A DNA stretch of 64,000 nucleotides from Streptococcus suis (GCF_024509525.1 NZ_JAMWEM010000005.1:62001-126000), one strand, 5' to 3'; positions 17,785 through 28,292 are shown, counted from the stretch's first letter. Made by a program: numbers and translations. Notes: a model not told the origin generated them from the letters alone.

Positions 17785-18801
17785 ATGAATCAAGAGCAAT
17801 TATTTCAGCTAGCAAAAACAGAATTGCACTGTCATTTAGATGGTTCACTTCCTCTTTCTACTATTCGTAAATTGGCAAAGTTAGCTAATATTTCCATTCC
17901 ATCAGAGGATAAAGAATTACGGAACTTCGTTAGTGTACCGGGCAAAGTTGACAGTCTAATGACCTATCTAAAAACGTTTGATTTTATCCGTCCACTCTTA
18001 CAGACAAAAGAGGCATTAAAACAGGCCGCCTATGATTTAGCGGTGGAAGTTTCAAAAGAAAATGTATTGTATATAGAAATTCGTTTTGCACCAGAATTAT
18101 CGATGGATAAGGGGTTGTCTGCTAAGGAAGTTGTAGAAGCAGTATTGGAGGGGCTTAAAGCAGCACAGAATGACGTAGGCATCATTGCCAAGGGCATAGT
18201 CTGTGGGATGAAGCAGTCTGATGCTAGACTAAATCAAGCGATCTTTAGTGAGGTAAAAGAGTTAGCAGATCAGGGGCTGGTTGGTTTCGATTTTGCAGGT
18301 AATGAAGTGGACTATCCAACAGAAATACTTGCTGATAGCATCAAAAAAACACAAAGCATAGGACTTCCTATGACCTTTCATGCTGGAGAATGTGGTTGTG
18401 TAGCAAATGTAGCCTACGCGTTACAACTAGGTATTAAACGAATTGGTCATGGAACAGCTCTGGCATCTAGTGTAGATACCATTGCGGAACTTGTGCGACA
18501 AGAGGCAACGGTTGAGATGTGTTTGACTAGCAATCTTCAAACAGGTGCGACACCTAGCTTAGAAGATTTTCATTATAAAGTACTCTATCAGTCGGGTGCT
18601 AAAATTACGATCAATACGGATAACCGGACAGTATCGAATACAACTTTAACGAGGGAATATGGTCTTTTCGTTCAACATTTTAATACAACTTTTGATGATT
18701 TTTACCGTTTTAATTGTAATGCTATTGAAGCTAGTTTTGCAAGCCGAGATGAAAAACGCGATTTATTATCCCGTTTGAAACAATCGTATTATCCAGAATA
18801 A
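17785..18801 (+). CDS. add: Adenosine deaminase
   Basis: Converts adenosine to inosine in purine salvage. 338 residues, amidohydrolase barrel: zinc ligands in ELHCHLDGS (His15, His17), MTFHAGECG, IGHGTAL and the late aspartate in INTDNRTVSN. Many family members read TDDP there; TDNRTVSNT is a common Firmicute variant. AAGGAG is 7 nt before ATG 17785; a longer frame upstream would overlap the promoter. Own promoter and terminator. Confidence 0.93.
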   Translation: MNQEQLFQLAKTELHCHLDGSLPLSTIRKLAKLANISIPSEDKELRNFVSVPGKVDSLMTYLKTFDFIRPLLQTKEALKQAAYDLAVEVSKENVLYIEIRFAPELSMDKGLSAKEVVEAVLEGLKAAQNDVGIIAKGIVCGMKQSDARLNQAIFSEVKELADQGLVGFDFAGNEVDYPTEILADSIKKTQSIGLPMTFHAGECGCVANVAYALQLGIKRIGHGTALASSVDTIAELVRQEATVEMCLTSNLQTGATPSLEDFHYKVLYQSGAKITINTDNRTVSNTTLTREYGLFVQHFNTTFDDFYRFNCNAIEASFASRDEKRDLLSRLKQSYYPE

Positions 18802-18803
18802 AA

Positions 18804-18837
18804 AAACTCAAGGAACTCTTTTCAGTCCTTGAGTTTT
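18804..18837. terminator. Terminator between add and the ABC operon
   Basis: AAACTCAAGGA (18804-18814) pairs with TCCTTGAGTTT (18826-18836), flanked by A and T runs, so it can serve both convergent units. Confidence 0.75.
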
Positions 18838-18840
18838 CTA

Positions 18841-19611
18841 TTATTGTAGATTCAGTTTTTTAGTCATAATGTAATGAGTACCAAAATAATATGCGACGCC
18901 CAATAAAATTGTCATAATAGTAACGACTGGACTTGGGAGAACCATAGAGGTTGGGTCAGTGTAGTAATCCATATGCATCAAATTTGTAAAGTAGAAGACA
19001 GCGGTAACACTACCTACGATAAAGTTGATAACGAAGTAAGTGATAACGGCCATTAAAATACGATAGCTTTTGAAGAGGTGACCAACGGAAATAGAAAAGT
19101 AAATAAGCAGAACACTAACAATCCATTCAACAATTTGATGGAGGAAATACTGTGGATATTCTCTCAAAAATTCTATAAATTCAACACTGTAAAAGAATGA
19201 ATAGAATTCATCAACCCCGGATACAGATATAGTCAAGAAGATGCTTAGTATAATCACTACGGCAGCTAAAATGTTCCAAATCAAGGCTGCTACCAACTTG
19301 CTGAGAATAATCTGGTGAGTACTTACAGGTAGAGTCATTGTCAGATAGCCCTGTCGCCCATAAATATTTTTACGGAAGCGATTGGCAATGAGAAGGAAGG
19401 TGGCTATTGCTACACTGATAATAATAATTGCGTAGGCAAAAACCGATACGGCTAACATAATGGCTTCACTGTCACTAGAAAAATCAGTTCGGATATCAAT
19501 TGTTTTTATCCAGAGTCCTAGAAGGAAAGATATTATAAGACTGAGAGCATAGAGCCCAAAATACCATTTACCAACGGATTTGAACTCGTGTTTTAATAAT
19601 TTTCCAAACAT
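18841..19611 (-). CDS. ABC-2-type permease of a GntR-controlled exporter
   Basis: A 256-residue integral membrane protein with about six helices and a short cytoplasmic N-terminus (MFGKLLKHEFKSVGKWY), the layout of ABC-2 permeases; YGRQGYLTMTLPVSTHQIILSKL is a typical amphipathic coupling segment. Start chosen at the Met before FGKLLKHE, with AAAGGAG upstream and 22 nt between it and the ATPase gene. With the ATPase and a GntR regulator it forms a three-gene YtrAB-like operon. Substrate unknown; related systems respond to cell-wall stress or antibiotics. Confidence 0.85.
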   Translation of the reverse strand: MFGKLLKHEFKSVGKWYFGLYALSLIISFLLGLWIKTIDIRTDFSSDSEAIMLAVSVFAYAIIIISVAIATFLLIANRFRKNIYGRQGYLTMTLPVSTHQIILSKLVAALIWNILAAVVIILSIFLTISVSGVDEFYSFFYSVEFIEFLREYPQYFLHQIVEWIVSVLLIYFSISVGHLFKSYRILMAVITYFVINFIVGSVTAVFYFTNLMHMDYYTDPTSMVLPSPVVTIMTILLGVAYYFGTHYIMTKKLNLQ

Positions 19612-19633
19612 AACATAGAATCTCCTTTCAGCT

Positions 19634-20341
19634 TTAAGCTCTGAATTCTCGACGGAAGAGTTCGTCAATAGACTCTCCGCTTTCAACGCGCAAATCATCT
19701 ACATTTCCTTGACGGACAATGGAACCATACTGCAGAAAAATAACTTCATCAAGAATAGACTCTACCTCTGAAATTAAATGTGTGGAAATGATGACAGATG
19801 CAGTAGGAGAGTAATTGTTGATGATAGTTCTTAGGATATAGTCGCGAGCAGCAGGGTCAACTCCCCCAATCGGCTCATCGAGAACATAAAGCTGTGCCTG
19901 ACGACTCATCACAAGAATAAGTTGTACCTTTTCTTTATTACCCTTTGATAAATGTTTCATTCGACTACTGATATCGATGTGTAAATCCTGTAGTAAATGC
20001 AGAGCACGACCATAGTCAAAGTCATCATAAAAATCTTTAAACAGCTCAATAGCATCGCTGACGGTCATATTATCTTCCAGATAAGTTGTATCTGGCAAGT
20101 AGGAAATTACTTTTTTTGTTTCAGGAGAAGGTGTATGTCCGTTAATCAGAATTTGCCCATATTCTGGCTGAAGAAGCCCATTCAAAAGTTTGATTAAAGT
20201 GGTTTTTCCAGAACCGTTTGGACCTAATAATCCGATGATTTTTCCTGCTGAAATTTTGAAATTAACATTATTCAAGGCAACTAGTCCGCCATAAGATTTG
20301 GATACCTGTTGAAATTCAACAAGAGTGAGAGGGTTATTCAT
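19634..20341 (-). CDS. ABC transporter ATP-binding protein (YtrB-like)
   Basis: A 235-residue ATPase: Walker A GLLGPNGSGKTT (about 34-45), signature LSKGNKEKVQLILV (a degenerate LSGGQ typical of this branch), Walker B YVLDEPIGGVDP, switch STHLISEVE. AAAGGAG precedes the ATG, which overlaps the end of the regulator gene by 8 nt. Pairs with the downstream permease. Confidence 0.9.
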   Translation of the reverse strand: MNNPLTLVEFQQVSKSYGGLVALNNVNFKISAGKIIGLLGPNGSGKTTLIKLLNGLLQPEYGQILINGHTPSPETKKVISYLPDTTYLEDNMTVSDAIELFKDFYDDFDYGRALHLLQDLHIDISSRMKHLSKGNKEKVQLILVMSRQAQLYVLDEPIGGVDPAARDYILRTIINNYSPTASVIISTHLISEVESILDEVIFLQYGSIVRQGNVDDLRVESGESIDELFRREFRA

Positions 20342-20708
20342 AAGCAACTCCTTTCAAGTAGTTCTCCAATTGTTCGATCAATTCATCGGGATTAAAACCG
20401 AGATTTAGCATATTAGTAACGAAATTGTCTAGCTCCTGTTGTGCTAACTCAATTCGTGTTTGAGTGATCAATTCGGTATTGTCTGTCACAAAACGTCCCG
20501 TGGTTCGAACAGAATAAACAAATCCTTCGTCCTCCAAATCGGATAGAGCACGCTGAACAGTGTTGGGATTGACGCCAGCCGTTTCCGCTAGGTCGCGTAC
20601 AGTAGGTAACTTATCCCCTGGTTGCAGTTGATTGGTTACAATCTGTAATTTGATTGTATTTGTTATCTGGATATAGATGGGGACATTATTATCAAATTTC
20701 CAAGCCAT
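20334..20708 (-). CDS. GntR-family regulator, YtrA subfamily
   Basis: A 124-residue repressor: N-terminal winged helix (VPIYIQITNTIKLQIV, then KLPTVRDLAETAGVNPNTVQRALSDLEDEGFVYSVRTTGRFV) with only a short C-terminal helical tail, the hallmark of the YtrA subfamily that controls a neighbouring ABC exporter. First gene of the operon. A perfect palindrome TATGTACATA lies 44 bp upstream and is a candidate operator. Confidence 0.88.
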   Translation of the reverse strand: MAWKFDNNVPIYIQITNTIKLQIVTNQLQPGDKLPTVRDLAETAGVNPNTVQRALSDLEDEGFVYSVRTTGRFVTDNTELITQTRIELAQQELDNFVTNMLNLGFNPDELIEQLENYLKGVAYE

Positions 20709-20751
20709 AATCGTTCCTTTCTAGATAGTATAGCTACCTGTCTAATTGTTC

Positions 20752-20761
20752 TATGTACATA
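20752..20761. promoter_or_regulatory. Candidate operator of the GntR-ABC operon
   Basis: Perfect 10-bp palindrome TATGTACATA between the regulator start and dnaE. YtrA-type repressors bind short palindromes near their own promoter; assignment here is by position only. Confidence 0.4.
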
Positions 20762-20808
20762 ATACAGAATAACGGGGTAAAAATCAAGTATAAAATCATC
20801 AAAATTAA

Positions 20809-20840
20809 AAAAAGTTATTTGAATAACTTTTTGGTATAAT
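20809..20840 (+). promoter_or_regulatory. dnaE promoter with an overlapping palindrome
   Basis: TATAAT (20835-20840) with TTGG in front; the -35 region is occupied by a perfect inverted repeat AAAAAGTTATT (20809-20819) TG AATAACTTTTT (20822-20832). This may be an operator, or a small bidirectional hairpin insulating dnaE from the divergent operon. Confidence 0.5.
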
Positions 20841-20875
20841 GAGAAGAAGAATAATGATAGGAAAAGGAAGTAGCC

Positions 20876-23800
20876 ATGCTAGCACAACTGGACACAAAAA
20901 CTGTATATACCTTCATGGATAGCATGGTAACCATAGATGACTATGTAGCGCGTGCTAAGGAACTAGGGTATCAAACGTTAGGGATTATGGACAAGAATAC
21001 CCTCTACGGAGCCTATTCCTTTCTAAAAACTTGTCAGAAAGAAGGAATTCAGCCGTTAATCGCTTGTGAGATGGATTGGCAATTGGAAGATACTGGGGAT
21101 TTATTAACCCTACAATTTTTAGCTTTGAATACAGAAGGCTATCGTCATTTGCTCAAGATTTCGACAGCTAGAATGACGGGTCACGTCATCTTTGATGAGA
21201 TTAGGCAGTATTTAAGTGGAGTAGCTATCATTGTACCGTATTTTCCAGGAATAGATGACTTGGATTTGGGAGTTGATTTTCATATCGGAGTTGGTTTAGA
21301 TTGTCCACAAACTACTTTCAATCGTCCGATTATTCCCGTGCAAACTGTTCGTTATTTTCAAGAGGATCAAGTAGAGGTTTTACAGGTCCTCCATGCTATT
21401 CGCGAGAATATCCCACTTAATCAGGTTCAGGATTTAGCTGGCCGACAGTCACTTTTACCTTCAGCAACATTGGAAGAGCTGTTTAGCAGTCGCTTTCCAA
21501 TGGCGGTGACAAATCTTAATAAGCTGGTAGCAGGTATTCAGTATAATCTTGATCCTAGTCTAAAATTACCTCGCTTTAATAGAGAGAAACTAGCTGTAGA
21601 CGAACTAAGAGAAAAAGCTCAACTGGGTCTAAGAGAGAAAGGATTGGAACAACTCGTTTATCAAGAGCGCCTGGAGAAGGAACTTGCTGTTATTCATCAA
21701 ATGGGCTTTGACGACTACTTTTTGATTGTCTGGGATTTACTTCGATTTGGCCGTAGTCAAGGATATTATATGGGGATGGGCAGGGGATCCGCAGTGGGAA
21801 GTTTAGTCGCATATGCACTGAACATTACGGGGATAGATCCAGTTAAACATAACCTACTTTTTGAGCGCTTTTTGAATGTTGAGCGTTATTCTATGCCTGA
21901 TATCGATATCGATATTCCTGATGTTCACCGCCCAGATTTTATTCGCTATGTTCGAGATCGGTACGGATCTATGCATGCAGCACAAATTGTGACCTATTCG
22001 ACTTTTGGAGCAAAACAAGCTATCCGAGATGTATTTAAGCGTTTTGGGACTCCTGAGTATGAGTTGTCCAATATTACTAAAAAGATTTCTTTTCGAGATA
22101 CTCTTTCTTCTGCCTATGAACGAAATGCTTCTTTTCGACAATTAATCAACAGTAAAATTGAGTACCAAAAGGCTTTTGCAATTGCATTACAAATTGAAGG
22201 AAAACCTCGTCAGACCTCCATTCACGCTGCTGGTGTGGTGATGAGTGATGAAGATTTGACAGATACAATTCCTTTAAAAGCAGGCGAAGACATGCTCTTG
22301 ACTCAGTATGATGCACCTGCAGTTGAAGCTAATGGTTTGCTCAAAATGGATTTTTTAGGATTACGTAACTTAACTTTTGTGCAAAAAATGGCAGAAGGAG
22401 TGCGACTCAAATATGAAACAGATATTGATATTGCTGCTATCGATTTAGAAGATGAAGCCACTCTAAAACTCTTTGCAGCTGGCAAAACGAAAGGGATTTT
22501 CCAATTTGAACAGCCTGGTGCAACAAGCCTGCTCAAACGTGTTAAGCCAAGTCGTTTCGAGGATATAGTAGCAACGACTAGTTTAAATCGACCAGGAGCT
22601 AGCGATTACTCGGATAATTTTGTCAGACGTAAGCATGGACAGGAATCAGTAGACTTACTTGATGATTCTATAGCATCTATACTGGCACCAACATATGGTA
22701 TCATGCTCTATCAAGAGCAAGTTATGCAGATAGCCCAAGTCTATGCTGGTTTTACACTAGGAAGAGCCGATTTACTTCGTAGAGCCATGTCCAAAAAAAA
22801 TGTTAAAGAGATGCATGCCATGGAAGCTGAGTTTCTGACAGGTGCGCATGAGCGAGGCCATACAGAAGAGAGGGCTAGAGAAATTTTTGCTATGATGGCA
22901 AAGTTTGCAGGTTATGGCTTTAACCGCAGCCATGCGTATGCCTATTCAGCTTTAGCCTTTCAAATCGCTTATTTCAAAACCCACTATCCTGATATCTTTT
23001 TTGATGTCATGCTTAACTATTCCAGCTCTAGTTATGTGAATGATGCCTTGCAATTCGACTTTAAGATTAGCAAACTAACAATCAATACAATCCCTTATCA
23101 CGATAAATTCGATAAAGATACTATTTATATGGGATTAAAAAATATCAAAGGCACTCCAAAGGACTTAGCATTCTGGATAATGGATTCCCGTCCATTTAAG
23201 TCAGTCGAGGATTTTGTACTTCGCTTGCCAGATTCGTTTAAGAAAAAAGAGTTATTGACCCCCTTAATTCAGCTAGGTTTGTTTGACGACTTCGAACCTA
23301 ATCGAAAGAAAATTCTAGAGAATCTAGATAACCTTTTTGTCTTTTCAGAAGCCTTTGGTTCCTTTTTTGCAGAGGAAAATTATAGTTGGATAGATTCTGA
23401 AGACTATAGTGATAGTGAAAAGTTTGAATTAGAGCAGTCTATTATCGGTATTGGAATCAGCCCCCATCCGCTCATAAAAATCAGAAAAGAAACCAATCGT
23501 CCTGTCACCGATTTGGTCGATTTAATAGCAGGGGTTAGAACAACTATTTTAGTACAAATCCAAACAATACGTGTTATTCGTACTAAAAAAACAGGGGAGC
23601 AGATGGCTTTTCTTCAGGTAACAGACTCTAAGGAGAGGTCAGAAGTGACCATCTTTCCAGAAAGTTTCAGACAGTATGGAAAGCTGCTAGAAAGCGGGGC
23701 CATACTCTATGTGACAGGGAAGGTTCAAAAACATGATGAGCAATTACAGATGGTGGCAGAACATATCGAAGTTGCTAGCTTAGAAAAATTCTGGATTTTA

Positions 23801-23986
23801 TTGGAAAATCGAGAATACGATCAAGCAGTAGCAAGGATTTTAAATAAGTACACAGGAACTATACCTGTAGTACTACACTACCAGGATAGCAATCAGACGA
23901 TTCAAGCACAACAATTTTTCGTTCAAAAAACAGTTCATCTTCAGGAGGAGCTAGCTGAGTTCGCTATGAAAACGGTTTTTCGCTAA
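20876..23986 (+). CDS. dnaE: DNA polymerase III alpha subunit, DnaE type
   Basis: The 1036-residue second replicase of Firmicutes, which extends RNA primers before handover to PolC. In order: N-terminal PHP domain (TIDDYVARAKELGYQTLGIMDKN), polymerase core with GMGRGSAVGSLVAYAL and the metal site PDIDIDIPDVHRPDF (near 340), then QTSIHAAGVVMS, MDFLGLRNL, TTSLNRPGASD, FNRSHAYAYS, and a C-terminal OB fold (ILVQIQTIRVIRTKKTGEQMAFLQVTD). The PHP domain lacks most metal-binding histidines, as usual for DnaE. Length is normal for Gram-positive DnaE. GGAAAAGGAAG precedes the ATG. Confidence 0.96.
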   Translation: MLAQLDTKTVYTFMDSMVTIDDYVARAKELGYQTLGIMDKNTLYGAYSFLKTCQKEGIQPLIACEMDWQLEDTGDLLTLQFLALNTEGYRHLLKISTARMTGHVIFDEIRQYLSGVAIIVPYFPGIDDLDLGVDFHIGVGLDCPQTTFNRPIIPVQTVRYFQEDQVEVLQVLHAIRENIPLNQVQDLAGRQSLLPSATLEELFSSRFPMAVTNLNKLVAGIQYNLDPSLKLPRFNREKLAVDELREKAQLGLREKGLEQLVYQERLEKELAVIHQMGFDDYFLIVWDLLRFGRSQGYYMGMGRGSAVGSLVAYALNITGIDPVKHNLLFERFLNVERYSMPDIDIDIPDVHRPDFIRYVRDRYGSMHAAQIVTYSTFGAKQAIRDVFKRFGTPEYELSNITKKISFRDTLSSAYERNASFRQLINSKIEYQKAFAIALQIEGKPRQTSIHAAGVVMSDEDLTDTIPLKAGEDMLLTQYDAPAVEANGLLKMDFLGLRNLTFVQKMAEGVRLKYETDIDIAAIDLEDEATLKLFAAGKTKGIFQFEQPGATSLLKRVKPSRFEDIVATTSLNRPGASDYSDNFVRRKHGQESVDLLDDSIASILAPTYGIMLYQEQVMQIAQVYAGFTLGRADLLRRAMSKKNVKEMHAMEAEFLTGAHERGHTEERAREIFAMMAKFAGYGFNRSHAYAYSALAFQIAYFKTHYPDIFFDVMLNYSSSSYVNDALQFDFKISKLTINTIPYHDKFDKDTIYMGLKNIKGTPKDLAFWIMDSRPFKSVEDFVLRLPDSFKKKELLTPLIQLGLFDDFEPNRKKILENLDNLFVFSEAFGSFFAEENYSWIDSEDYSDSEKFELEQSIIGIGISPHPLIKIRKETNRPVTDLVDLIAGVRTTILVQIQTIRVIRTKKTGEQMAFLQVTDSKERSEVTIFPESFRQYGKLLESGAILYVTGKVQKHDEQLQMVAEHIEVASLEKFWILLENREYDQAVARILNKYTGTIPVVLHYQDSNQTIQAQQFFVQKTVHLQEELAEFAMKTVFR

Positions 23987-24025
23987 AATTTAGCAAAAAG
24001 TCAAGCAAGTTACTGGTAATTGTGA

Positions 24026-24031
24026 TATAAT
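24026..24031 (+). promoter_or_regulatory. -10 element of pfkA-pyk
   Basis: TATAAT in TGTGATATAAT (extended TGA). No good -35 hexamer is visible. The transcript would start near 24038, about 32 nt before pfkA. Confidence 0.55.
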
Positions 24032-24063
24032 GAAACAGTTAAAAATGAAACTTAAAGGAGTAA

Positions 24064-25083
<1,020 letters not shown>

Positions 25084-25117
25084 ACAATAGAATTTAAAAT
25101 ATAGGAGAATCGATAAC

Positions 25118-26620
25118 ATGAATAAACGCGTAAAAATCGTTGCAACACTTGGTCCTGCGGTAGAAATCCGTGGTGGTAAAAAATTCGGTGAAGATGGATA
25201 CTGGGGTGAAAAACTTGATGTTGAAGCTTCAGCGCAGAAGATTGCTGAATTGATTAAAGAAGGTGCGAACGTTTTCCGTTTTAACTTCTCACATGGTGAC
25301 CATGCAGAGCAAGGTGAGCGTATGGCGACTGTTCGTCGCGCAGAAGAAATCGCAGGTCAAAAAGTTGGTTTCCTTCTTGATACAAAAGGTCCAGAAATCC
25401 GTACTGAATTGTTCGAAGGCGATGCTAAAGAGTATTCATACACTACTGGCGAAAAAATCCGTGTTGCAACAAAACAAGGGATCAAATCTACTCGTGAAGT
25501 AATCGCTTTGAACGTTGCTGGTGGTCTTGATGTATTTGACGATGTTGAAGTTGGTAAACAAGTTCTTGTTGACGATGGTAAACTTGGTCTTAAAGTTATC
25601 GAAAAAGATGCAGCAACACGTGAATTTGTTGTTGAAGTTGAAAACGACGGTGTTATTGCTAAACAAAAAGGTGTAAACATTCCTTACACTAAGATTCCTT
25701 TCCCAGCACTTGCTGATCGTGATGATGCAGATATCCGTTTTGGTCTTGAACAAGGTCTTAACTTTATCGCTATCTCATTTGTACGTACTGCTAAAGATGT
25801 TGAATCAGTTCGTGCTATCCTTAAAGAAACTGGTAATGAGCACGTTCAATTGTTCTCAAAAATTGAAAACCAACAAGGTATCGACAATATTGATGAAATC
25901 ATCGAAGCTTCAGATGGTATCATGATTGCTCGTGGTGACATGGGTATCGAAGTTCCATTTGAAATGGTTCCAGTTTACCAAAAAATGATTATCACAAAAG
26001 TAAATGCAGCTGGTAAAGCAGTTATCACTGCAACTAACATGTTGGAAACAATGACTGACAAACCACGTGCAACTCGTTCAGAAGTATCAGACGTATTTAA
26101 CGCTGTTATCGATGGTACAGATGCGACAATGCTTTCAGGTGAGTCTGCGAACGGTAAATACCCAGTTGAATCAGTTCGCACAATGGCTACAATTGATAAA
26201 AATGCACAAACTCTTCTTAAAGAGTATGGCCGTCTTGATTCATCTAAATTCCCACGTGAAACTAAGACAGAAGTGGTTGCTTCAGCAGTTAAAGATGCGA
26301 CAAACTCAATGAACATCAAACTTGTTGTTGCCCTTACAGAATCTGGTTCAACAGCACGTGCAATTTCTAAGTACCGTCCAGAAGCTGATATCTTGGCTGT
26401 AACATTTGATGAGAAAACTCAAAAATCATTGATGATTAACTGGGGTGTTATTCCAGTTGTTACTGAAAAACCAGCTTCAACAGATGATATGTTTGAAGTA
26501 GCTGAAAAAGTAGCACTTGAGTCTGGTCTTGTTGAATCAGGTGATAACATTGTTATCGTAGCTGGTGTTCCAGTAGGATCAGGTGGTACGAACACAATGC
26601 GTATCCGTACTGTAAAATAA
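25118..26620 (+). CDS. pyk: Pyruvate kinase
   Basis: Last ATP-forming step of glycolysis. 500 residues: N-terminal KRVKIVATLGPA, FRFNFSHGDH, the signature IMIARGDMGIEVPFEMVPVYQK with the metal-binding Glu near SKIENQQGIDN, and ATNMLETM. The C-terminal domain holds the usual allosteric region. It lacks the extra phosphohistidine domain of Bacillus Pyk. Codons are strongly biased (GTT, GAA, AAA, CGT), as expected for a highly expressed gene. Confidence 0.97.
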   Translation: MNKRVKIVATLGPAVEIRGGKKFGEDGYWGEKLDVEASAQKIAELIKEGANVFRFNFSHGDHAEQGERMATVRRAEEIAGQKVGFLLDTKGPEIRTELFEGDAKEYSYTTGEKIRVATKQGIKSTREVIALNVAGGLDVFDDVEVGKQVLVDDGKLGLKVIEKDAATREFVVEVENDGVIAKQKGVNIPYTKIPFPALADRDDADIRFGLEQGLNFIAISFVRTAKDVESVRAILKETGNEHVQLFSKIENQQGIDNIDEIIEASDGIMIARGDMGIEVPFEMVPVYQKMIITKVNAAGKAVITATNMLETMTDKPRATRSEVSDVFNAVIDGTDATMLSGESANGKYPVESVRTMATIDKNAQTLLKEYGRLDSSKFPRETKTEVVASAVKDATNSMNIKLVVALTESGSTARAISKYRPEADILAVTFDEKTQKSLMINWGVIPVVTEKPASTDDMFEVAEKVALESGLVESGDNIVIVAGVPVGSGGTNTMRIRTVK

Positions 26621-26630
26621 TCTATATATA

Positions 26631-26681
26631 AAAAGCTTATTGTATCAACGTTTCTACGTTGTACAATAAGCTTTTATTTTT
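26631..26681 (+). terminator. Strong terminator of pfkA-pyk
   Basis: AAAAGCTTATTGTA (26631-26644) pairs with TACAATAAGCTTTT (26662-26675); an inner AACGT/ACGTT extends the hairpin. A T-rich tail follows. Confidence 0.88.
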
Positions 26682-26734
26682 GTTAAGAAGTTTTGGCCGA
26701 GAAAATCTAAGTGCTTTTTTGTTACCAAAAAATA

Positions 26735-26758
26735 AGTCGTAGAAATACGGCTTTTTAT
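26735..26758 (+). terminator. Second hairpin-T terminator after pyk
   Basis: AGTCGTA (26735-26741) GAAA TACGGCT (26746-26752, one G-U pair) then TTTTATT. It precedes a phage-like remnant. Confidence 0.55.
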
Positions 26759-26851
26759 TATGTCTAAATATCGCCCAGCATGGCGTTAAACTGTCCAACA
26801 TATTTCAAATCACGGGCTCGTCACTCGTAAAACTGACGTAGAGGAGGAACT

Positions 26852-26983
26852 ATGAAACGCGAATTTTTAGCAGGTCTTGGATTGTCTGGCAGGGAAAAAG
26901 GCAGTGCGAGGAAGATTGAAGATAAAAGTATAAACGAAAAGGCCAATGCCTGTAAAAACGGGCATCGGTCTGACAATATTTAA
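26852..26983 (+). CDS. Small phage-scaffold-like remnant
   Basis: A 43-codon frame with a strong GAGGAGG 6 nt before its ATG. The first residues MKREFLAGLGLSG resemble the start of phage minor scaffolding (Gp20-type) proteins, which typically read M.REFL.GLGL; the rest (GREKGSARKIEDKSI...) does not follow that family. The upstream run ACTGACGTAGAGGAGGAAC also looks like a phage head-gene leader. Probably the leftover edge of a decayed prophage rather than a working gene. Confidence 0.4.
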   Translation: MKREFLAGLGLSGREKGSARKIEDKSINEKANACKNGHRSDNI

Positions 26984-27044
26984 GCAGAGTTTATTTGGTT
27001 ATTTTTAGTCTTAACCAATCGGTAATACAGTATAGGTACTAATT

Positions 27045-28151
27045 CTACTTACTAATGTAGTTGCTTGGAGAATAAGGTCTTCTATCAAAGTTACTGTCTT
27101 GTCCAAGTAGTTCGTTGGCAATCTGCCAAGCAATGTAAGGGCCATTCGTTAGTCCTGATGATCCGAGCCCACTAGCAACCCATATGTGTGGATTATCGTC
27201 TAGATTTCCATAAAATGGAGCGTAATTAGACGTATAAGCCCGTGTACCAATACGAGTCTTATTAATCGGATAATTGGCAAGTACCGGCATAAATTCTGCA
27301 GCTTTATCTTTCATATGTTGAATTTTCTGCATATCAAGACTTAGGTCATAGCCCATATCATCTTCATGGGTAGCACCAATGATAATTTTTTCATCTTCGA
27401 ATGGAAGGATATCAATCTCGCCATAAGGCATACAGACAGGCCAATTTGTCGTATCTAAATCAGTTTCTAGTTCTAACAATTGTCCTTTTTGAGGTCTGAC
27501 ATCAACATGATAACCAAGTGGCTGTAATGCCTCTGGAAGCCAGGCTCCAGTGGTTAAGAGCAGAATATCAGCGTGAATTTTCTCATGATTTACCTGAACT
27601 GTATTTTGATCTAAAAGCTCTGCTTTTCCGAAAATACGCTGCCCACCTTGTTCTAAAAATTTTTCTTGGAGCGTATCGACTAACTTACCACCATCAATAC
27701 GTCCCCCTCCCTCTAAGAAGATTCCGTAAAAATCAGGCAACAGATGAGGGATGTAGTCAGTTATTTCTTGCCCTTTCAAGATTTTAATCTCACCGATGGT
27801 TGCAGTTTCAATCTTGCGGTCCTCGGCTATTTTTTGAATTTTTTCTAGCAATTCAGGCTTACTTTTTAGTCCGAGAGTTCCTGTCTGTTTGAACGGAAGC
27901 GTATCTACTCCAGATGCAATTAAGTCTGCCATAAGTTGGCGGTAAAAAACAGCACCATTTGAAGTGAGGCGGTACCAGTCTTTATTTTTCTTCTGGGCAA
28001 GCCAAGGACAGATGATTCCAGCTGCAGCTCTGGTGGCATTTCCAATACCGGAATCGACAAGAGTAACATGGTATTTTTCTGATTGTGATAGGTAGAATGC
28101 GGCAGTAGAACCGACAATTCCCCCACCAATAATTACTATTTCTTTTTTCAT
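27045..28151 (-). CDS. FAD-dependent oxidoreductase of the DAO/glycine-oxidase family
   Basis: A 368-residue flavoprotein: FAD loop EIVIIGGGIVGSTAAFYLS (4-22), LVDSGIGNATRAAAGIICPW, and the C-terminal GLGSSGLTNGPYIAWQIANEL that closes the FAD site. The fold matches D-amino-acid dehydrogenases and glycine oxidases (DadA/ThiO). The substrate is not evident, and there are no thiamine genes beside it. No ribosome site precedes the ATG; a -10 box ends six bases before it, so the mRNA is probably leaderless. Confidence 0.88.
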   Translation of the reverse strand: MKKEIVIIGGGIVGSTAAFYLSQSEKYHVTLVDSGIGNATRAAAGIICPWLAQKKNKDWYRLTSNGAVFYRQLMADLIASGVDTLPFKQTGTLGLKSKPELLEKIQKIAEDRKIETATIGEIKILKGQEITDYIPHLLPDFYGIFLEGGGRIDGGKLVDTLQEKFLEQGGQRIFGKAELLDQNTVQVNHEKIHADILLLTTGAWLPEALQPLGYHVDVRPQKGQLLELETDLDTTNWPVCMPYGEIDILPFEDEKIIIGATHEDDMGYDLSLDMQKIQHMKDKAAEFMPVLANYPINKTRIGTRAYTSNYAPFYGNLDDNPHIWVASGLGSSGLTNGPYIAWQIANELLGQDSNFDRRPYSPSNYISK

Positions 28152-28157
28152 ATGTTC

Positions 28158-28187
28158 ATTATATCACAAATGTGAAATATAGGACAA
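28158..28187 (-). promoter_or_regulatory. Leaderless promoter of the FAD oxidoreductase
   Basis: Minus strand: TTGTCC, 18-bp spacer, TATAAT (28158-28163) with upstream TGA. Six bases separate the -10 box from ATG (28151-28149), so the expected start point coincides with the start codon. Confidence 0.6.
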
Positions 28188-28292
28188 ACAAATCTGAGAA
28201 TCTTTGTTTTTAATTTAAAGTGTATTAAAAGATAGTATTTTCCTAACGTAAGAGTTCTGTATTTTATGTTAAAATAAAATAAAGGAGAAACA

